A DNA stretch of 64,000 nt from Microbacterium elymi (GTDB taxonomy: Bacteria; Actinomycetota; Actinomycetes; Actinomycetales; Microbacteriaceae): NCBI RefSeq assembly GCF_021582895.2, contig NZ_CP091139.2:2356001-2420000 (forward strand), given 5' to 3'. Position 1 is the first letter of the stretch, and each line of letters begins with the position of its first letter. Both the position numbers and the translations under genes were made by a program. Shown piece after piece: positions 9,602 through 19,285 of this stretch. A model generated the notes under the pieces. The model was not told the origin of the DNA. It made no database searches and worked only from the letters and a program-made list of their open reading frames with translations.

Positions 9602-10527
9602 CCGCGCTCGCTCCCGCGGGGCCCCGCCCGCCGCGCCAGCGGAAGCTGTCGGCGACTCGGCGGAACGAGGCTGCCGCCCTCGTCCTCCCTTCGCTGATCC
9701 CCGTCGTCGCGCTCAGCGTGCTGCCGATCCTCATCGGCCTCGGCTATGCCTTCACCGACTCCCAGCTGGCGAGCACCGAGACACCGCAGTTCGTCGGGCT
9801 CGACAACTTCGGGAAGGTCTTCCGCGATGAGGCCTTCTGGAACTCGTTCGGGATCGGCGCCATCTGGACGATCAGTGTCACGGTCCTCCAGGTCGTGCTG
9901 GGGCTGTGCCTCGCCCTCCTGCTGAACACCGACATGCGGTTCGGCGGGTTCGCGCGGGTCCTGGCGATCATCCCCTGGGCGATGCCGCCGGTGGTGGTGG
10001 CGATCATGTGGAAGATGATCTACTCGCCCACGAACGGGCCGCTGAACTGGCTCATCGCCGCACTCGGCGGGCCGGACAGCATCAACTGGCTCGGCGACTT
10101 CACGCTCGCACTGCCGGCGGTCATCCTCGTGGGCGTCTGGACCGGCATCCCGCAGAACACGATCACGATGCTGGCCGGGCTCGAGCAGATCCCGAGTGAG
10201 CTGATGGAAGCGGCGACCGTCGACGGAGCGGGGGCGTGGGCGCGCTTCGTGCACGTGACCCTCCCCGGGCTGCGACCGGTCATCGTCTCGATCGCGACGC
10301 TCAGCGCCATCTGGAACTTCAACTCGTTCGGCATCGTCTATGTGCTCACCGGCGGGGGCCCGGGCGGGCGGACGCTGCTTCCCATGCTGTTCGTCTACGA
10401 CGAGGCCTTCCACAACGGGAACACCGGCGTCGCGGCCGCGATGACGTTCGTCATCCTGCTGGTGCTCGTCGTGATCCTGCTGCTGTCCCAGCTCACGCGA
10501 CTGCGTCGTCTGGGGGTGAGCAGATGA
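9598..10527 (+). CDS. Sugar ABC transporter permease (CUT1, MalF type)
   Basis: A 309-residue inner-membrane subunit of a carbohydrate importer. About six hydrophobic segments are seen, from LVLPSLIPVVALSVLPILIG to the last helix VILLVLVVILLLS. The EAA loop that docks the ATPase reads EAATVDGAGAWARF. Start GTG 9598, overlapping the LacI stop; the end overlaps the second permease as ATGA. No ATPase gene is in the operon, as is common for actinobacterial CUT1 systems served by a shared MsiK-type ATPase (known for the family). The frame is intact. Confidence 0.92.
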   Translation: MTALAPAGPRPPRQRKLSATRRNEAAALVLPSLIPVVALSVLPILIGLGYAFTDSQLASTETPQFVGLDNFGKVFRDEAFWNSFGIGAIWTISVTVLQVVLGLCLALLLNTDMRFGGFARVLAIIPWAMPPVVVAIMWKMIYSPTNGPLNWLIAALGGPDSINWLGDFTLALPAVILVGVWTGIPQNTITMLAGLEQIPSELMEAATVDGAGAWARFVHVTLPGLRPVIVSIATLSAIWNFNSFGIVYVLTGGGPGGRTLLPMLFVYDEAFHNGNTGVAAAMTFVILLVLVVILLLSQLTRLRRLGVSR

Positions 10528-11359
10528 ATCGCACTCCGCCCCTCGCCCGCTTCTTCCAGTACATCGTGCTGGCGCTGTTCATCGTGTTCCTCGGCTTCCC
10601 GTTCGTCTGGCTGATCTCGACGTCGTTCAAGAGCGACCGCGAGCTCAACTCGCTCGCGGTCCACCTGATCCCCACCGAGCCGACGTTCGACAACTTCGTG
10701 CAGGCGCTCCAGTCCCAGGGACTCGTGCAGGCGGCGGTGAACAGCATCGTGGTGTCGCTGGCGACGACCATCGTGGTGGTCCTGGTCGCCGTACCCGGCG
10801 CCTACGTCATGGCGCGCTACCGGGGAAGGATCCGCGCGGCCGGCGTTGGCTGGATCCTGGTCAGCCAGATCATCCCCGTCCCGATCATCATCATCCCGAT
10901 GTTCTTCATTCTGCGCTCGATGGGGCTCTTCGACTCACTGGGCGGCCTCGGGATCGTGTACGTCGTGTACTCGCTTCCCTTTGCGCTGTGGATGCTGCAG
11001 GGCTATGTGGCGGGGATCCCGATCGACATCGAGGAGGCCGCCGCGATCGATGGAGCCGGCCGGCTGCGCGTGCTGGCCAGCGTCGTGCTGCCGCTCGCTC
11101 GGCCAGGACTCATCGCCACCGCGATCTTCACGTTCGTCTCGGCCTACAACGAGTTCTTCTTCGCGCTCGTGCTGCCGAGAGCAGCGACAAGTACACCCTC
11201 TCGGTTGCGCTGAGCACGTTCGTCAACGGTCAAGGCATCAGCCTCATCGGGCCCCTCGCCGCCGGTGCGCTGCTTGCCAGCATCCCCAGCATCGTCTTCT
11301 TCGCCATCCTCCAGAAGCGACTCACCGGCGGGATGCTCGCCGGGGCGGTCAAAGGCTGA
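10524..11359 (+). CDS. Sugar ABC transporter permease (CUT1, MalG type; one frameshift)
   Basis: The second membrane subunit, 278 residues after restoration. The EAA loop is EAAAIDGAGRLRV and the C-terminus ends KRLTGGMLAGAVKG, a typical MalG tail. One base is missing near 11175 (LVLP then SSDKYTLSVAL), a few bases before AGCAGCG; as sequenced the protein would stop 46 codons early. It follows the first permease with a four-base overlap and precedes the lipoprotein gene by about 50 bases. Confidence 0.9.
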
Positions 11360-11411
11360 GCGTTCCCGCTTCCACATCACCGCAATCACACATCAGAAGG
11401 GAATCGAGATC

Positions 11412-12706
11412 ATGAGAATGCGTCCCATCCTGGCCGGCGCCGTCGCCGTCGCCAGCATCGCCGCGCTCGCCGGCTGTTCCGGCGGAGGCGGCTCGAACAC
11501 GCCGTCCACCAACGCCTCCGGGCAGCCCACCGGGGCGATCACGTACGAATACTTCAACAACCAGCCGGCGGCGATCGAGGCGACGAAGCAGATCGTGGCG
11601 GACTTCGAGAAGAAGTACCCCGACGTCAAGGTGACGCTGCAGGTGGCTCCCGCCGACAGCCTGCAGCAGAAGCTCCAGGTGCAGTACGCGGGCGGCGTCG
11701 CTGCGGACGTCGTCCAGAACGACTCGCCCGGCAGCACCCTGCGCTTCGCCGACTACCTGACCGATCTCGGCTCGCCTGCCGGCCGAGATGGTCTCGGACA
11801 TCCCCGACAGCGTGCGCGAAGGGCTCGGAGCAGGACGGCAAGCTGCTGGCGGTGCCCACCGAACAGCAGAGCTATGTGGTGTTCGCGAACAAGGACCTCC
11901 TCGAGAAGGCAGGCGTGACCATTCCCAGCGGCGACACGATGAGCTGGGACCAGTTCGAGGACATCGCGAAGACGACGACCACCGGTGGGGTCAAGGGCCT
12001 CGCATGGGGGCTCGGCAGTCCGACCTCGGTGTTCGCCAGCTTCGGGCTCGGTTTCGGCGCGAAGTTCTTCACCAGCGCGGAGGAGAGCCAGGCGAAGGCA
12101 TCCATCGGCGAAGCCGAGCTGCAGGTCCCGACGCGCGTCAAGTCGATGATCGACGCGGGCTACGTCGACAAGACGAGTGTCACGCAGTCGACGTCTGAGA
12201 CGCTGCCCACCTTCTACGGCGGGAAGGCGGCGATGACCGTCGCCGGCTCGTATCAGATTGCCAACATCGAGTCGCAGGCTCCGAAGGGCTTCCACTGGAT
12301 CGTGCTTCCGGCGCTGGAGGGCAGCGAGGGATCGCAGCAGATGTCCGCGCCGATCACGCTGTCGATCTCCAAGTCCTCGAAGAACGTCCCCGCTGCCGCG
12401 GCCTTCGTCGAGTTCTACCAGTCGGCCGAGAACCTGGCGAAGATCAACATCGCCGACGGGGAGATCCCGGCGACGACGTCGGCCCAGGCCGCCGCGGCGA
12501 AGCTCACCGAGGGGAAGACCGGCTGGGCACAGGTGCTCGCGTCCGGAAAGAACCTCGTGAACCCGCAGTGGAACACGTTCACGAAGTACGAGAGCTGGAA
12601 GAGCACGGTGGCCAACCCCGCCTATCAGAAGTTCCTCGCGGGCCAGATCGACACCGATCAGCTCGCCAAGGAACTGGAAGACGGCTGGGCGAGCACCAAC
12701 CAGTGA
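11412..12706 (+). CDS. Sugar-binding lipoprotein of ABC importer (two frameshifts)
   Basis: The extracellular solute receptor, 430 residues restored. It has a lipoprotein signal peptide with lipobox LAGC (residues about 18-21), then a type 1 binding-protein fold: ITYEYFNNQPAAIEATKQI at the N-terminus and GKAAMTVAGSYQIANIES midway. Extra bases occur near 11769 (GCTCGCCTGCC, from GCTGCC) and near 11826 (GGGCTCGG). Both are +1, giving three consecutive open segments. It is the receptor for the permeases just upstream, so its ligand probably defines the substrate of the four hydrolases downstream (inference). Confidence 0.9.
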
Positions 12707-12710
12707 CGCG

Positions 12711-12742
12711 TGCGGCCGGCGGCGGAGACGACGCCGGCCGCA
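12711..12742 (+). terminator. Strong hairpin after the binding-protein gene
   Basis: An 11-base perfect stem TGCGGCCGGCG / CGCCGGCCGCA with a 10-base loop, starting five bases after the stop codon. No T-run follows, and the next gene begins 33 bases later in the same direction. It more likely partly terminates or protects the binding-protein mRNA from 3' decay than fully ends the operon (inference). Hairpins in the same position follow the binding-protein genes ending at 23690 and 35563. Confidence 0.65.
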
Positions 12743-12775
12743 TCCCCGGACCGCACGATCGAGAGTGAGAGAGCA

Positions 12776-13927
12776 GTGAACTGGTTGCGTGAGCGGACCG
12801 CCGCCGTCCTGACGGGAGCCGCCGTGGGCGACGCCCTGGGCGGTGCCACCGAGGGCTTCACCCCGGAAGCCATCGAGCAGCGGTATGGCGGGAGGGTGGA
12901 GGGCATCGTTCCGCCGTTCTTCGCCGACTGGCAGACCCGCAAGCCGATCAGTCCGTACCACAAGGGCGACGGGCACGTCACGGACGACACTCTGATGACG
13001 CAGGCGCTCGTCCAGGTGTACGCGAAGCGCCGTCGCCATCTCGATGCGTTCGACATCGCAGAGGATCTGGTGCCTCTTCTGACCGAGCAGGTGCGCTGGA
13101 TCCCCGAACTGGAGCGGGAGACCGTGCTGCTCGAGCGCATCTTCCTCGCTGAGAAGTGGCTCGTGCTCCGTCTGCGGTACGGGCACGTCGATCCCCGGGA
13201 GGCGGGGGTGGGCAACACCGTCAACTGCGGTGCGACGATGTACATGGCCCCGGTCGGCGTCGTGAACGCCGGCGACCCCGCGGCCGCGTACGCCGAGGCG
13301 ATCGACCTCGCCGGAGCACACCAGTCGAGCTACGGTCGCGAGGCCGCCGGAGCGTTCGCTGCCGCGATCTCAGCGGCGCTCACACCCGATGCCGATGCCG
13401 AGGCGGCCGTGGCCGCCGCCCTCGCCGTGTCGCACGACGGTACCCGCGCAGCGATCCAGGCGGTGGTCGAGGCCGCACGCCGGAACGCCGCCGCCGCACC
13501 GCGTGAGCTGGCCGCAGCCTTGCGCGAGGCGGTGATCCCGTTCGACACCGTCGGGCCGGACTATCGAGAACCCGACGCCGATGCCCGGCGTCCCTCCCGC
13601 ACGAAGTCGATCGAGGAGCTGCCGGTCGCCCTCGGGTTCCTGGTGGCGCACCGCGGCGACTTCCGCGAATCCGTGCTCGCTGCCGTCAACTATGGGCGAG
13701 ACAGCGACTCCATCGCCACCATGGCCGGCGCGATCGCCGCCGCGCTCGGCGGGCCCGACGCGATCCCGGCGGAATGGGTCCGTGGTGTCACCGAGGGGAG
13801 TCGCATCGACTTCGACCACTACGCCGGTCTGCTCGCCGACGCGGCAGAGCAGATCGTCCGCGATGACACAGACCGCATCCGGCAGCGCCTTGAGCGGCTG
13901 GATGCGCTCGCCGGGGCGGCTTCATGA
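12776..13927 (+). CDS. ADP-ribosylglycohydrolase-family protein, paralog 1
   Basis: A 383-residue all-helical protein of the ADP-ribosylglycohydrolase (DraG/ARH) family, which uses a dinuclear magnesium centre to hydrolyse N- or O-ribosidic bonds. The expected metal signatures are present: LTGAAVGDALGG at residues about 11-22, HVTDDTLMTQAL near 68-79 and NYGRDSDSIATMAG near 327-340. Start GTG 12776, after a GAGAGAG purine run. It is unbroken and overlaps the next paralog by four bases. Placed between a sugar importer and a sugar kinase, it more likely acts on an imported riboside than on modified protein (inference). Confidence 0.87.
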   Translation: MNWLRERTAAVLTGAAVGDALGGATEGFTPEAIEQRYGGRVEGIVPPFFADWQTRKPISPYHKGDGHVTDDTLMTQALVQVYAKRRRHLDAFDIAEDLVPLLTEQVRWIPELERETVLLERIFLAEKWLVLRLRYGHVDPREAGVGNTVNCGATMYMAPVGVVNAGDPAAAYAEAIDLAGAHQSSYGREAAGAFAAAISAALTPDADAEAAVAAALAVSHDGTRAAIQAVVEAARRNAAAAPRELAAALREAVIPFDTVGPDYREPDADARRPSRTKSIEELPVALGFLVAHRGDFRESVLAAVNYGRDSDSIATMAGAIAAALGGPDAIPAEWVRGVTEGSRIDFDHYAGLLADAAEQIVRDDTDRIRQRLERLDALAGAAS

Positions 13928-15281
13928 GGCTCAGCTGGTCGAGCCGGAAGATCTCGTCGCGCAGGAGATCGTCGCGTCCCGGGACGAAGGACGGGATGTT
14001 GCCGCGGTCGCCGAGGCGTGGACCGCCGTCGGCGGGGTCTTGGAGGTCCCGCGCAACGGCGCCTCCGCGCAGCGCGCAAGCGACGAGAGCCGTGCCGTCG
14101 CCGTCCGCCTGCTGGACGAGCTCGACGCACTTCCGATGCCGGCCGATCCGCGACGACCTGAGGGATTCGACCAGATCATCGCCGCGGCGCCCGATGTGCC
14201 GCGGCTTGCAGCAGTGTCCGGCGACATCGAGGACCGCATCCACGGCGCATGGCTCGGACGTGCCGCGGGATGTCTCCTCGGAAAGCCGGTCGAGAAGATC
14301 CCGCCCGAGGGGATCCGCGAACTGCTCACATCCGCCGGCCGATGGCCGCTCGACTTCTACTTCACCGCCGAGGGCGTCGCCCCCGACTCGCTCGCCCGCT
14401 GGCCGTGGAATCGTCGCAGCGCTCCGACATCCCTCGTCGAGAACATCGACGGCATGCCGGAGGACGACGACCTCAACTATCCCCTGCTCAATCTCGCCCT
14501 CGTCGAGCGCATCGGGCGCCGATTCACGGTCGAAGACGTGGCCGAGGCCTGGCTCGCGGAGCTTCCCGCGGGGCGGGTCTTCACCGCGGAGCGGGCGGCG
14601 TACCGGAACCTGCTGGAGGGCATCGATCCCGAGGGGTGCGCACGGGTGCGCAATCCGTTCCGGGAGTGGATCGGGGCTCTGATCCGCGGCGACGTTTTCG
14701 GCTGGATCTCGCCGGGGGACCCGCGTGAAGCCGCGCGGATGGCCTTCGAGGATGCGCGGCTGAGCCATACCGGCAACGGTCTGTACGGCGAACTCTGGGC
14801 GGCGGGGCTCGCGGCGGCGGCCGTGGTCGGCGATGACGTCGAGACGGTTCTGGACGCGGCATCCGCCGTCGTCCCGGCCTCCAGCGGCCTGGCCGATGCC
14901 GTCGCGTTCGGGCGTCGGCTCGGCCACAGCGGTGGAACGCTGGACGACGACCTCGCCGCCCTCGCCGAACGGTACGCGGGGGTGCACTGGGTGCACGTCG
15001 TGAACAACGCCGCGACCATCGCGTGGGCGCTGACGCGCGGCGGGGGCAGACTGGAGCGGGCTTGCGCCCTGGCCGTCATGGCCGGCTGGGATACCGACTC
15101 GGTCGGGGCCACCGTCGGCGGGGTCTGCGGTGCCATCGCCGGCGCGCGGGCTCTCCCCGCGTCCTGGACGGCGCCGTTGCACGATCGGATCGCCACCAGC
15201 CTTCCCGGCCTGGACGGCGTCGCGATCTCGGAAGTCGCACGTCGGACGACGGCGCTCGCCGTCGGCAAGGAGGAGCAGTGA
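13924..15281 (+). CDS. ADP-ribosylglycohydrolase-family protein, paralog 2 (start frameshifted)
   Basis: The longest paralog, 452 residues. It has an added N-terminal region of about 95 residues before the family domain opens at DRIHGAWLGRAAGCLLGKP. The first metal signature is MPEDDDLNYPLLN and the second GWDTDSVGATVGG, so the ligand aspartates are kept, although the usual GD at the domain start is GC here. The ATG at 13924 overlaps the previous stop but leads into the wrong frame; one base seems lost near 13932 (CTCAGCTGG, perhaps CTCGAGCTGG). The end overlaps paralog 3 (GTGA). Confidence 0.82.
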
Positions 15282-16264
15282 GCACCATTTCCGCCCGCGA
15301 TCGCGCGCGGGGGTCGATGGCCGGGCTGGCGATCGGCGATGCCATCGGCCGCCCCGTGGAGGGTCTGTCCGCGCAGGAGATCCAGGACCGTTACGGCCGG
15401 GTCGAGGGTTACCTGCAGTGGCCGCCGGCCGGCAGCGACGACACCGAGTACGCGCTCCTGACGGCCCGCACCATCCACCGCGTCGGCGTCGCGGCGACAG
15501 CCGACGATTTCGCACAGACCTGGATCGAAGACGTCCTTCCTCAGCTCGACAACTTCGCCGGCGGCGGTTTCAGCGAGATGGCGGCGATCGACAATCTGCG
15601 CCGCGGGATCCGCCCGCCGCAGTCCGGCGACCACATCCACGCGTGGAGCGACGGTCTCGCGATGCGGGTGGCGCCGCTGGGCATCGTGTCCGGCGGAGAC
15701 ACGGATCTCGCCACCCGGCTGACGATCGCTGACGGCGAGGTCAGCCACAGCGGCGAGGGGATCCACGCGGGGGTCGCGGTCGCGGTCGCCGTGTCGGCGG
15801 CGATGAGCGGGGCCACCGCTCGGGACGCGTATGCGGCGGCCTTGACGGCCATACCGGCGGACTCGTGGACGGCGCGCAACCTCGTGGCCGGCCGCGCCCT
15901 GGTCGACGCCGAGTCCGACCCGGGGCGGCTGGCGATCGCACTGCACGGGCGCCTCGCCGTCGACGACTATTACTGGGCTGATCTGGCCCCGGAGGCGGTG
16001 GGGCTGGCCATGGCCGCGGTGCTGGCCGGTGACGGCGACTTCCGTGCGAGCGTCCTGTTCGCCGTGAACCTCGGCCGCGACGCCGACACCATCGCCGCGA
16101 TGGCGGGATGCATCGCCGGCGCGATCTCGGGCGTCGGAGCGATCCCCGCCGACTGGGTCGAGGCACTTCGCCCGGTCGAGGGATCGTGCATCCGATCGAC
16201 GGCCGGCATCCACCCGCTCGACGCCGCCGATGCCCTGATCGACCTCTGGGAGCAGAACCGATGA
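15278..16264 (+). CDS. ADP-ribosylglycohydrolase-family protein, paralog 3
   Basis: The most canonical copy, 328 residues with no break: SMAGLAIGDAIGRPVEG at the N-terminus, GSDDTEYALLTART for the first metal site and NLGRDADTIAAMAG for the second. A central NLRRGIRPPQSGDHIH segment, also seen in paralog 4, probably lines the substrate pocket. Start GTG 15278; the stop overlaps paralog 4 (ATGA). As the other copies, it would act in the cytoplasm, since no signal peptide is present. Substrate unknown. Confidence 0.87.
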   Translation: MSTISARDRARGSMAGLAIGDAIGRPVEGLSAQEIQDRYGRVEGYLQWPPAGSDDTEYALLTARTIHRVGVAATADDFAQTWIEDVLPQLDNFAGGGFSEMAAIDNLRRGIRPPQSGDHIHAWSDGLAMRVAPLGIVSGGDTDLATRLTIADGEVSHSGEGIHAGVAVAVAVSAAMSGATARDAYAAALTAIPADSWTARNLVAGRALVDAESDPGRLAIALHGRLAVDDYYWADLAPEAVGLAMAAVLAGDGDFRASVLFAVNLGRDADTIAAMAGCIAGAISGVGAIPADWVEALRPVEGSCIRSTAGIHPLDAADALIDLWEQNR

Positions 16265-17245
16265 ACACCGACATCGTCCGCGGACTCGTCGCCGGCGAGA
16301 GCCTGCATCCGGGGAACCTCGAGTTCCGCATCCACGCTCTTCCGCCCAAGCGGCATGCGCGCATGGAGGTGCTCCACGCGTTCGATCGAGAGCACACGCA
16401 GGTCACGCCCACGCGCCCGTACGCGCACTCCTCGCCCCCACAGCTGCCTGCAGGGCCCGGGCGAGAACGCCGAGTGGTTCGCCTTCAGCGCGCCGCTGAT
16501 CGCGACGGCGGACTCCGGCGCGATCACGGCCGGGTGGATCGCGCTGTCCGGCGAGGAGGGAGGGCGCCGGCGCCCGGGTACCGCGATCGCGCTCGGCAAC
16601 ATGCGCCGGGGCTTGCGTCCGCCCCAGTCCGGCCATGACAATCCGCACTATTTCGACGATCTGGCGATGGTGCGGGCGATCGGGCGTCGCCGCTGCACGA
16701 CGACGAGCAGACGGCACGAGAGCTCGCCGCCGTCGACGCCCATGCCACGCACGACCTGGACGGGGTGTGGGCGGCGGATGCCGCGGTGGTGCTGTTCCAT
16801 GCGCTCGGTCACGGCGCATCCGGACCGGATGCGGCACGGGCTACCGGCAGCCGCGCTGCCGGCTGAGAGCTGGACCCGACGGCTGACCGACGCGGCGCTG
16901 GAGACCGCGGAGAACATGGCGGACCCGCTGGGACTCGCCGTCGCACTCGGACGCGAAGTCTGCGACTGGATCTACAGCTATCCGGTCGCCGCGCCCGAGA
17001 CCCTCGCCGTCCTGCTCGCGCATGTCAGCGTCGCACCCGACGCGACGGCGCTGCTCCTGGGCACGGGAGCGACCGGCCGCAACGGCACGACGCTCGCCGC
17101 CCTCGCCGGTGCCGCGGCCGCGGCACTGTTCGGCGGCGGTTGGATCCCCGCCGAGATCACCCTCGACAGTCCGCTCGCCGGAATCAGCGTGCCCCGTCTC
17201 GCCGGAACGACGCTCACGGACGCGATCGGCCGAAGGGGGCTCTGA
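16261..17245 (+). CDS. ADP-ribosylglycohydrolase paralog 4, metal ligands lost (three frameshifts)
   Basis: Restored length is 327 residues, almost equal to paralog 3, and the two align throughout: NMRRGLRPPQSGHDNPHYFD against NLRRGIRPPQSGDHIHAWSD, and LPAESWTRR against IPADSWTAR. The metal-binding positions are gone: GDAIG is replaced by GESLH, the DDT site by ENAEW, and GRDADTIAAMAG by GRNGTTLAALAG. It is probably a non-catalytic partner or has changed function. Indels lie near 16440 (extra C in a C run beside AGCTGC), 16683 (one base lost) and 16845 (one added). The replaced residues lie outside the disrupted stretches, so the losses are not produced by those indels. Confidence 0.75.
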
Positions 17246-17248
17246 GCG

Positions 17249-18157
17249 GTGGGAAGCGTCGTCGCCATCGGATCGGCGAACGTCGACGTCATCTTCCGGG
17301 TATCGCATCTCGTCGCGGCCGGCGAGACGCTGCACGCTCGGGACGTGTCGGAAGCCGCCGGCGGGAAGAGCGCGAACCAGGCGGCGGCCGAAGCCCGGCT
17401 CGGCGCGCCCGCCCGCTTCGTCGGGTGCGTGGGAGATGACGACCACGGGCGGCTCGCTCTTCGTGCCCTCGGCGATGCGGGCGTCGATACCGCCGGGGTG
17501 CGCATCCGCACGGATGCCCCCACCGGCTCGGCGTTCATCTGCGTGGACGACGCGTCGGAGAACACGATCGTCCTGTCGACCGGCGCGAACGACCTGTTCT
17601 CACCCGACGACCTCGACGACCTCGTGCTCTCGCCGACGGACGTCGTCACCCTCTGCTGCGAGCCCCCGGCGGCCCTCGTGGCCGAGGCGGCGCGCCGGGC
17701 CCATGACGCGTCGGCGACGGTGATCATGAACGCGTCGCCCGTCGCGGGGTTCGACCCGCAGACGCTGCAATGGACCGACATCCTCGTGGTCAACGCCGCC
17801 GAGCTTGCTGCCCTCGTGGGCGGCGGCACCGCCGATGACGAGGTTCGCGCCGCACGCTCCCGCCTGGGGGTCAGCACGCTCGTCGTGACCCTCGGCGCCG
17901 CGGGTGCGGTGATCGCCCGGACAGACGTGATCACGCGCATTCCCGGCCACCGCGTCGAGGCGGTGGACACGACAGGGTGCGGCGACGCGTTCCTCGGAGC
18001 TCTCGCCGCGGGTCTGGTCACCGGCCACGCCTTCGAGGATGCGGCGCGCCGAGCGAACGCGGCGGCCGCCCTGGCCGCCACCGCACCCGGCGCGCAGCCG
18101 TCCTACCCGACGGCTCCTCAGCTCGAGAGGGATGCCATGAGCAGCTCGAGGGTCTGA
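17249..18157 (+). CDS. PfkB-family carbohydrate kinase (ribokinase-like)
   Basis: A 302-residue ATP-dependent sugar kinase. The N-terminal signature GSANVDVIFRVSHLVAAGET and the GGKSANQAAAEARLGA block are ribokinase-like. The C-terminal PfkB signature VDTTGCGDAFLGALAAG carries the catalytic Asp and the anion hole. Start GTG 17249, three bases after paralog 4 ends, so it completes the operon. If the upstream hydrolases release ribose or another pentose, this enzyme would phosphorylate it for the pentose phosphate pathway (inference). It overlaps the convergent luciferase-like gene by 40 bases at the 3' end. Confidence 0.88.
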   Translation: MGSVVAIGSANVDVIFRVSHLVAAGETLHARDVSEAAGGKSANQAAAEARLGAPARFVGCVGDDDHGRLALRALGDAGVDTAGVRIRTDAPTGSAFICVDDASENTIVLSTGANDLFSPDDLDDLVLSPTDVVTLCCEPPAALVAEAARRAHDASATVIMNASPVAGFDPQTLQWTDILVVNAAELAALVGGGTADDEVRAARSRLGVSTLVVTLGAAGAVIARTDVITRIPGHRVEAVDTTGCGDAFLGALAAGLVTGHAFEDAARRANAAAALAATAPGAQPSYPTAPQLERDAMSSSRV

Positions 18158-19173
18158 ACCCTGCCCGGAGCCGTATCCAGCGGCTCGCCCGCGTAGGAGC
18201 CGGCGATCGGCGAGACCATCACCTCATCCACTCCCCAGCGGTCGGCGAACGCACGCAGGGCCGCGCCGACCTCGTCGCCGGTGCCGACCAGCCACTTGGC
18301 GCGCATCGCGTCGACGATGGTCTGCGCCATGCCGTCCAGCGCGCCGGCCTGCGCCTCTTCGACGGTCTCCAGCGGCTGCATCGGCTTGTTCGTGCGCAGT
18401 CGCGCCATGCTGCGCAGCTGGGGAGGGCGCGCGCCTCGGCCTCGTCGGCTGTGGGCGCCGCGACGGCGTTCACGGTCAGGAACGTCTGCGGCTCGGGGTG
18501 AGCCTCGCTCGGCTGGTACTGGCTCCGGTACAGGCCCAGGGCACGCTCCAGCCCCTCGCCGGAGAAATGGTTCGCGAACACGTACGGGAGACCGGCGGAT
18601 GCGGCCAGCTGGGCGGAGTAGTCGCTCGAGCCGAGCAGCCACAGCACGGGCGCGCCGGTCGCGGCGGGCGTGGCGTGCACGTCGTACAGCTGCCCGCTGG
18701 TGAATTTCAGCGAGGCGCCCTCGGGGCTGATGAGCCGGGCGATGTCGCGCACATGGTCGGGGAAGCGCTCGACGTCGCTGGTGGTGCCCGACATCCGCAG
18801 CAGCTGGGTGATCACCGGGTCGCTGCCGGGCGCCCGACCGATGCCCAGGTCGATCCGGCCGGGGGCGAGCGCCTCGAGCGCGGCGAACTGCTCGGCGACC
18901 ACGAGCGGCGAGTGGTTCGGCAGCATCACGCCGCCCGAGCCGATCCGGATACGCGCGCTGCGCGCAGCGGCCGCAGCCGCCAGCACCGGTGGAGTGGTCG
19001 AGGCCACGGCGGGCATGTTGTGGTGCTCGGCGAACCAGTAGCGGCGCAGACCGAGTGCGTCCGCGCGGGCGACCAGGTCGAGGGATGCCTGCGACCGCCT
19101 CCGCACTGGACTGCCCGGTGCGCACCGGCACCAGATCGAGGACGGACAGGGCGGGCGCGGTTGCAGTGCTCAT
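18118..19173 (-). CDS. Luciferase-like (LLM class) flavin-dependent oxidoreductase (two frameshifts)
   Basis: A 351-residue alpha/beta-barrel flavoprotein of the bacterial luciferase superfamily. The landmarks are WFAEHHNMPAVAST, IRIGSGGVMLPNHSPLVVAE, RIDLGIGRAPGSDPVT-like text (as RIDLGIGRAPGSDPVI) and LWLLGSSDYSAQLAA. The actual reaction (alkane, aldehyde or sulfonate oxygenation) cannot be read from the sequence. A G is added near 19092 (CGCAGGCATCC for CGCAGCATCC on the coding strand), and one base is lost near 18421, beside CAGCTGCGCAGC. Start ATG 19173. It is divergent from the LacI gene at 19286. Confidence 0.85.
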   Translation of the reverse strand: MSTATAPALSVLDLVPVRTGQSSAEAVAGIPRPGRPRGRTRSAPLLVRRAPQHARRGLDHSTGAGGCGRCAQRAYPDRLGRRDAAEPLAARGRRAVRRARGARPRPDRPGHRSGARQRPGDHPAAADVGHHQRRRALPRPCARHRPAHQPRGRLAEIHQRAAVRRARHARRDRRARAVAARLERLLRPAGRIRRSPVRVREPFLRRGAGACPGPVPEPVPAERGSPRAADVPDRERRRGAHSRRGRGARPPQLRSMARLRTNKPMQPLETVEEAQAGALDGMAQTIVDAMRAKWLVGTGDEVGAALRAFADRWGVDEVMVSPIAGSYAGEPLDTAPGRVQTLELLMASLSS

Positions 19174-19257
19174 CTCCGGGTGCAACCGGCCCGCGGCATC
19201 CGTCATTCCCGGACGGCGGGACCGACGCAGACGCAGAGAACGCCACTTGCGCGATTC

Positions 19258-19273
19258 ACGCAAGTTCTTGCGT
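19258..19273. promoter_or_regulatory. Palindromic operator before LacI regulator 19286
   Basis: ACGCAAGTTCTTGCGT is an exact 7+7 inverted repeat around TT, ending 12 bases before the LacI-family start codon. Its half site recurs before the GH13 operon as CAAGTCTTGCG (20424-20434). It is probably the binding site of this regulator, giving autorepression and possibly control of the divergent oxidoreductase (inference). Confidence 0.65.
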
Positions 19274-19285
19274 AAACTGGGCGCC

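Noticed and set aside
13788..16213. Long antisense frames opposite the ARH paralogs
   Set aside because: Low-complexity Arg/Pro/Gly translations with no family pattern; the forward strand encodes conserved metal motifs.
16610..16620. GGCTTGCGT in paralog 4 as a further indel
   Set aside because: The frame is continuous across it and matches the paralog 3 text NLRRGIRPPQSG, so this CTTGCG is natural. The same holds for CGCAAG at 49609 and the KLG codons near 41555.
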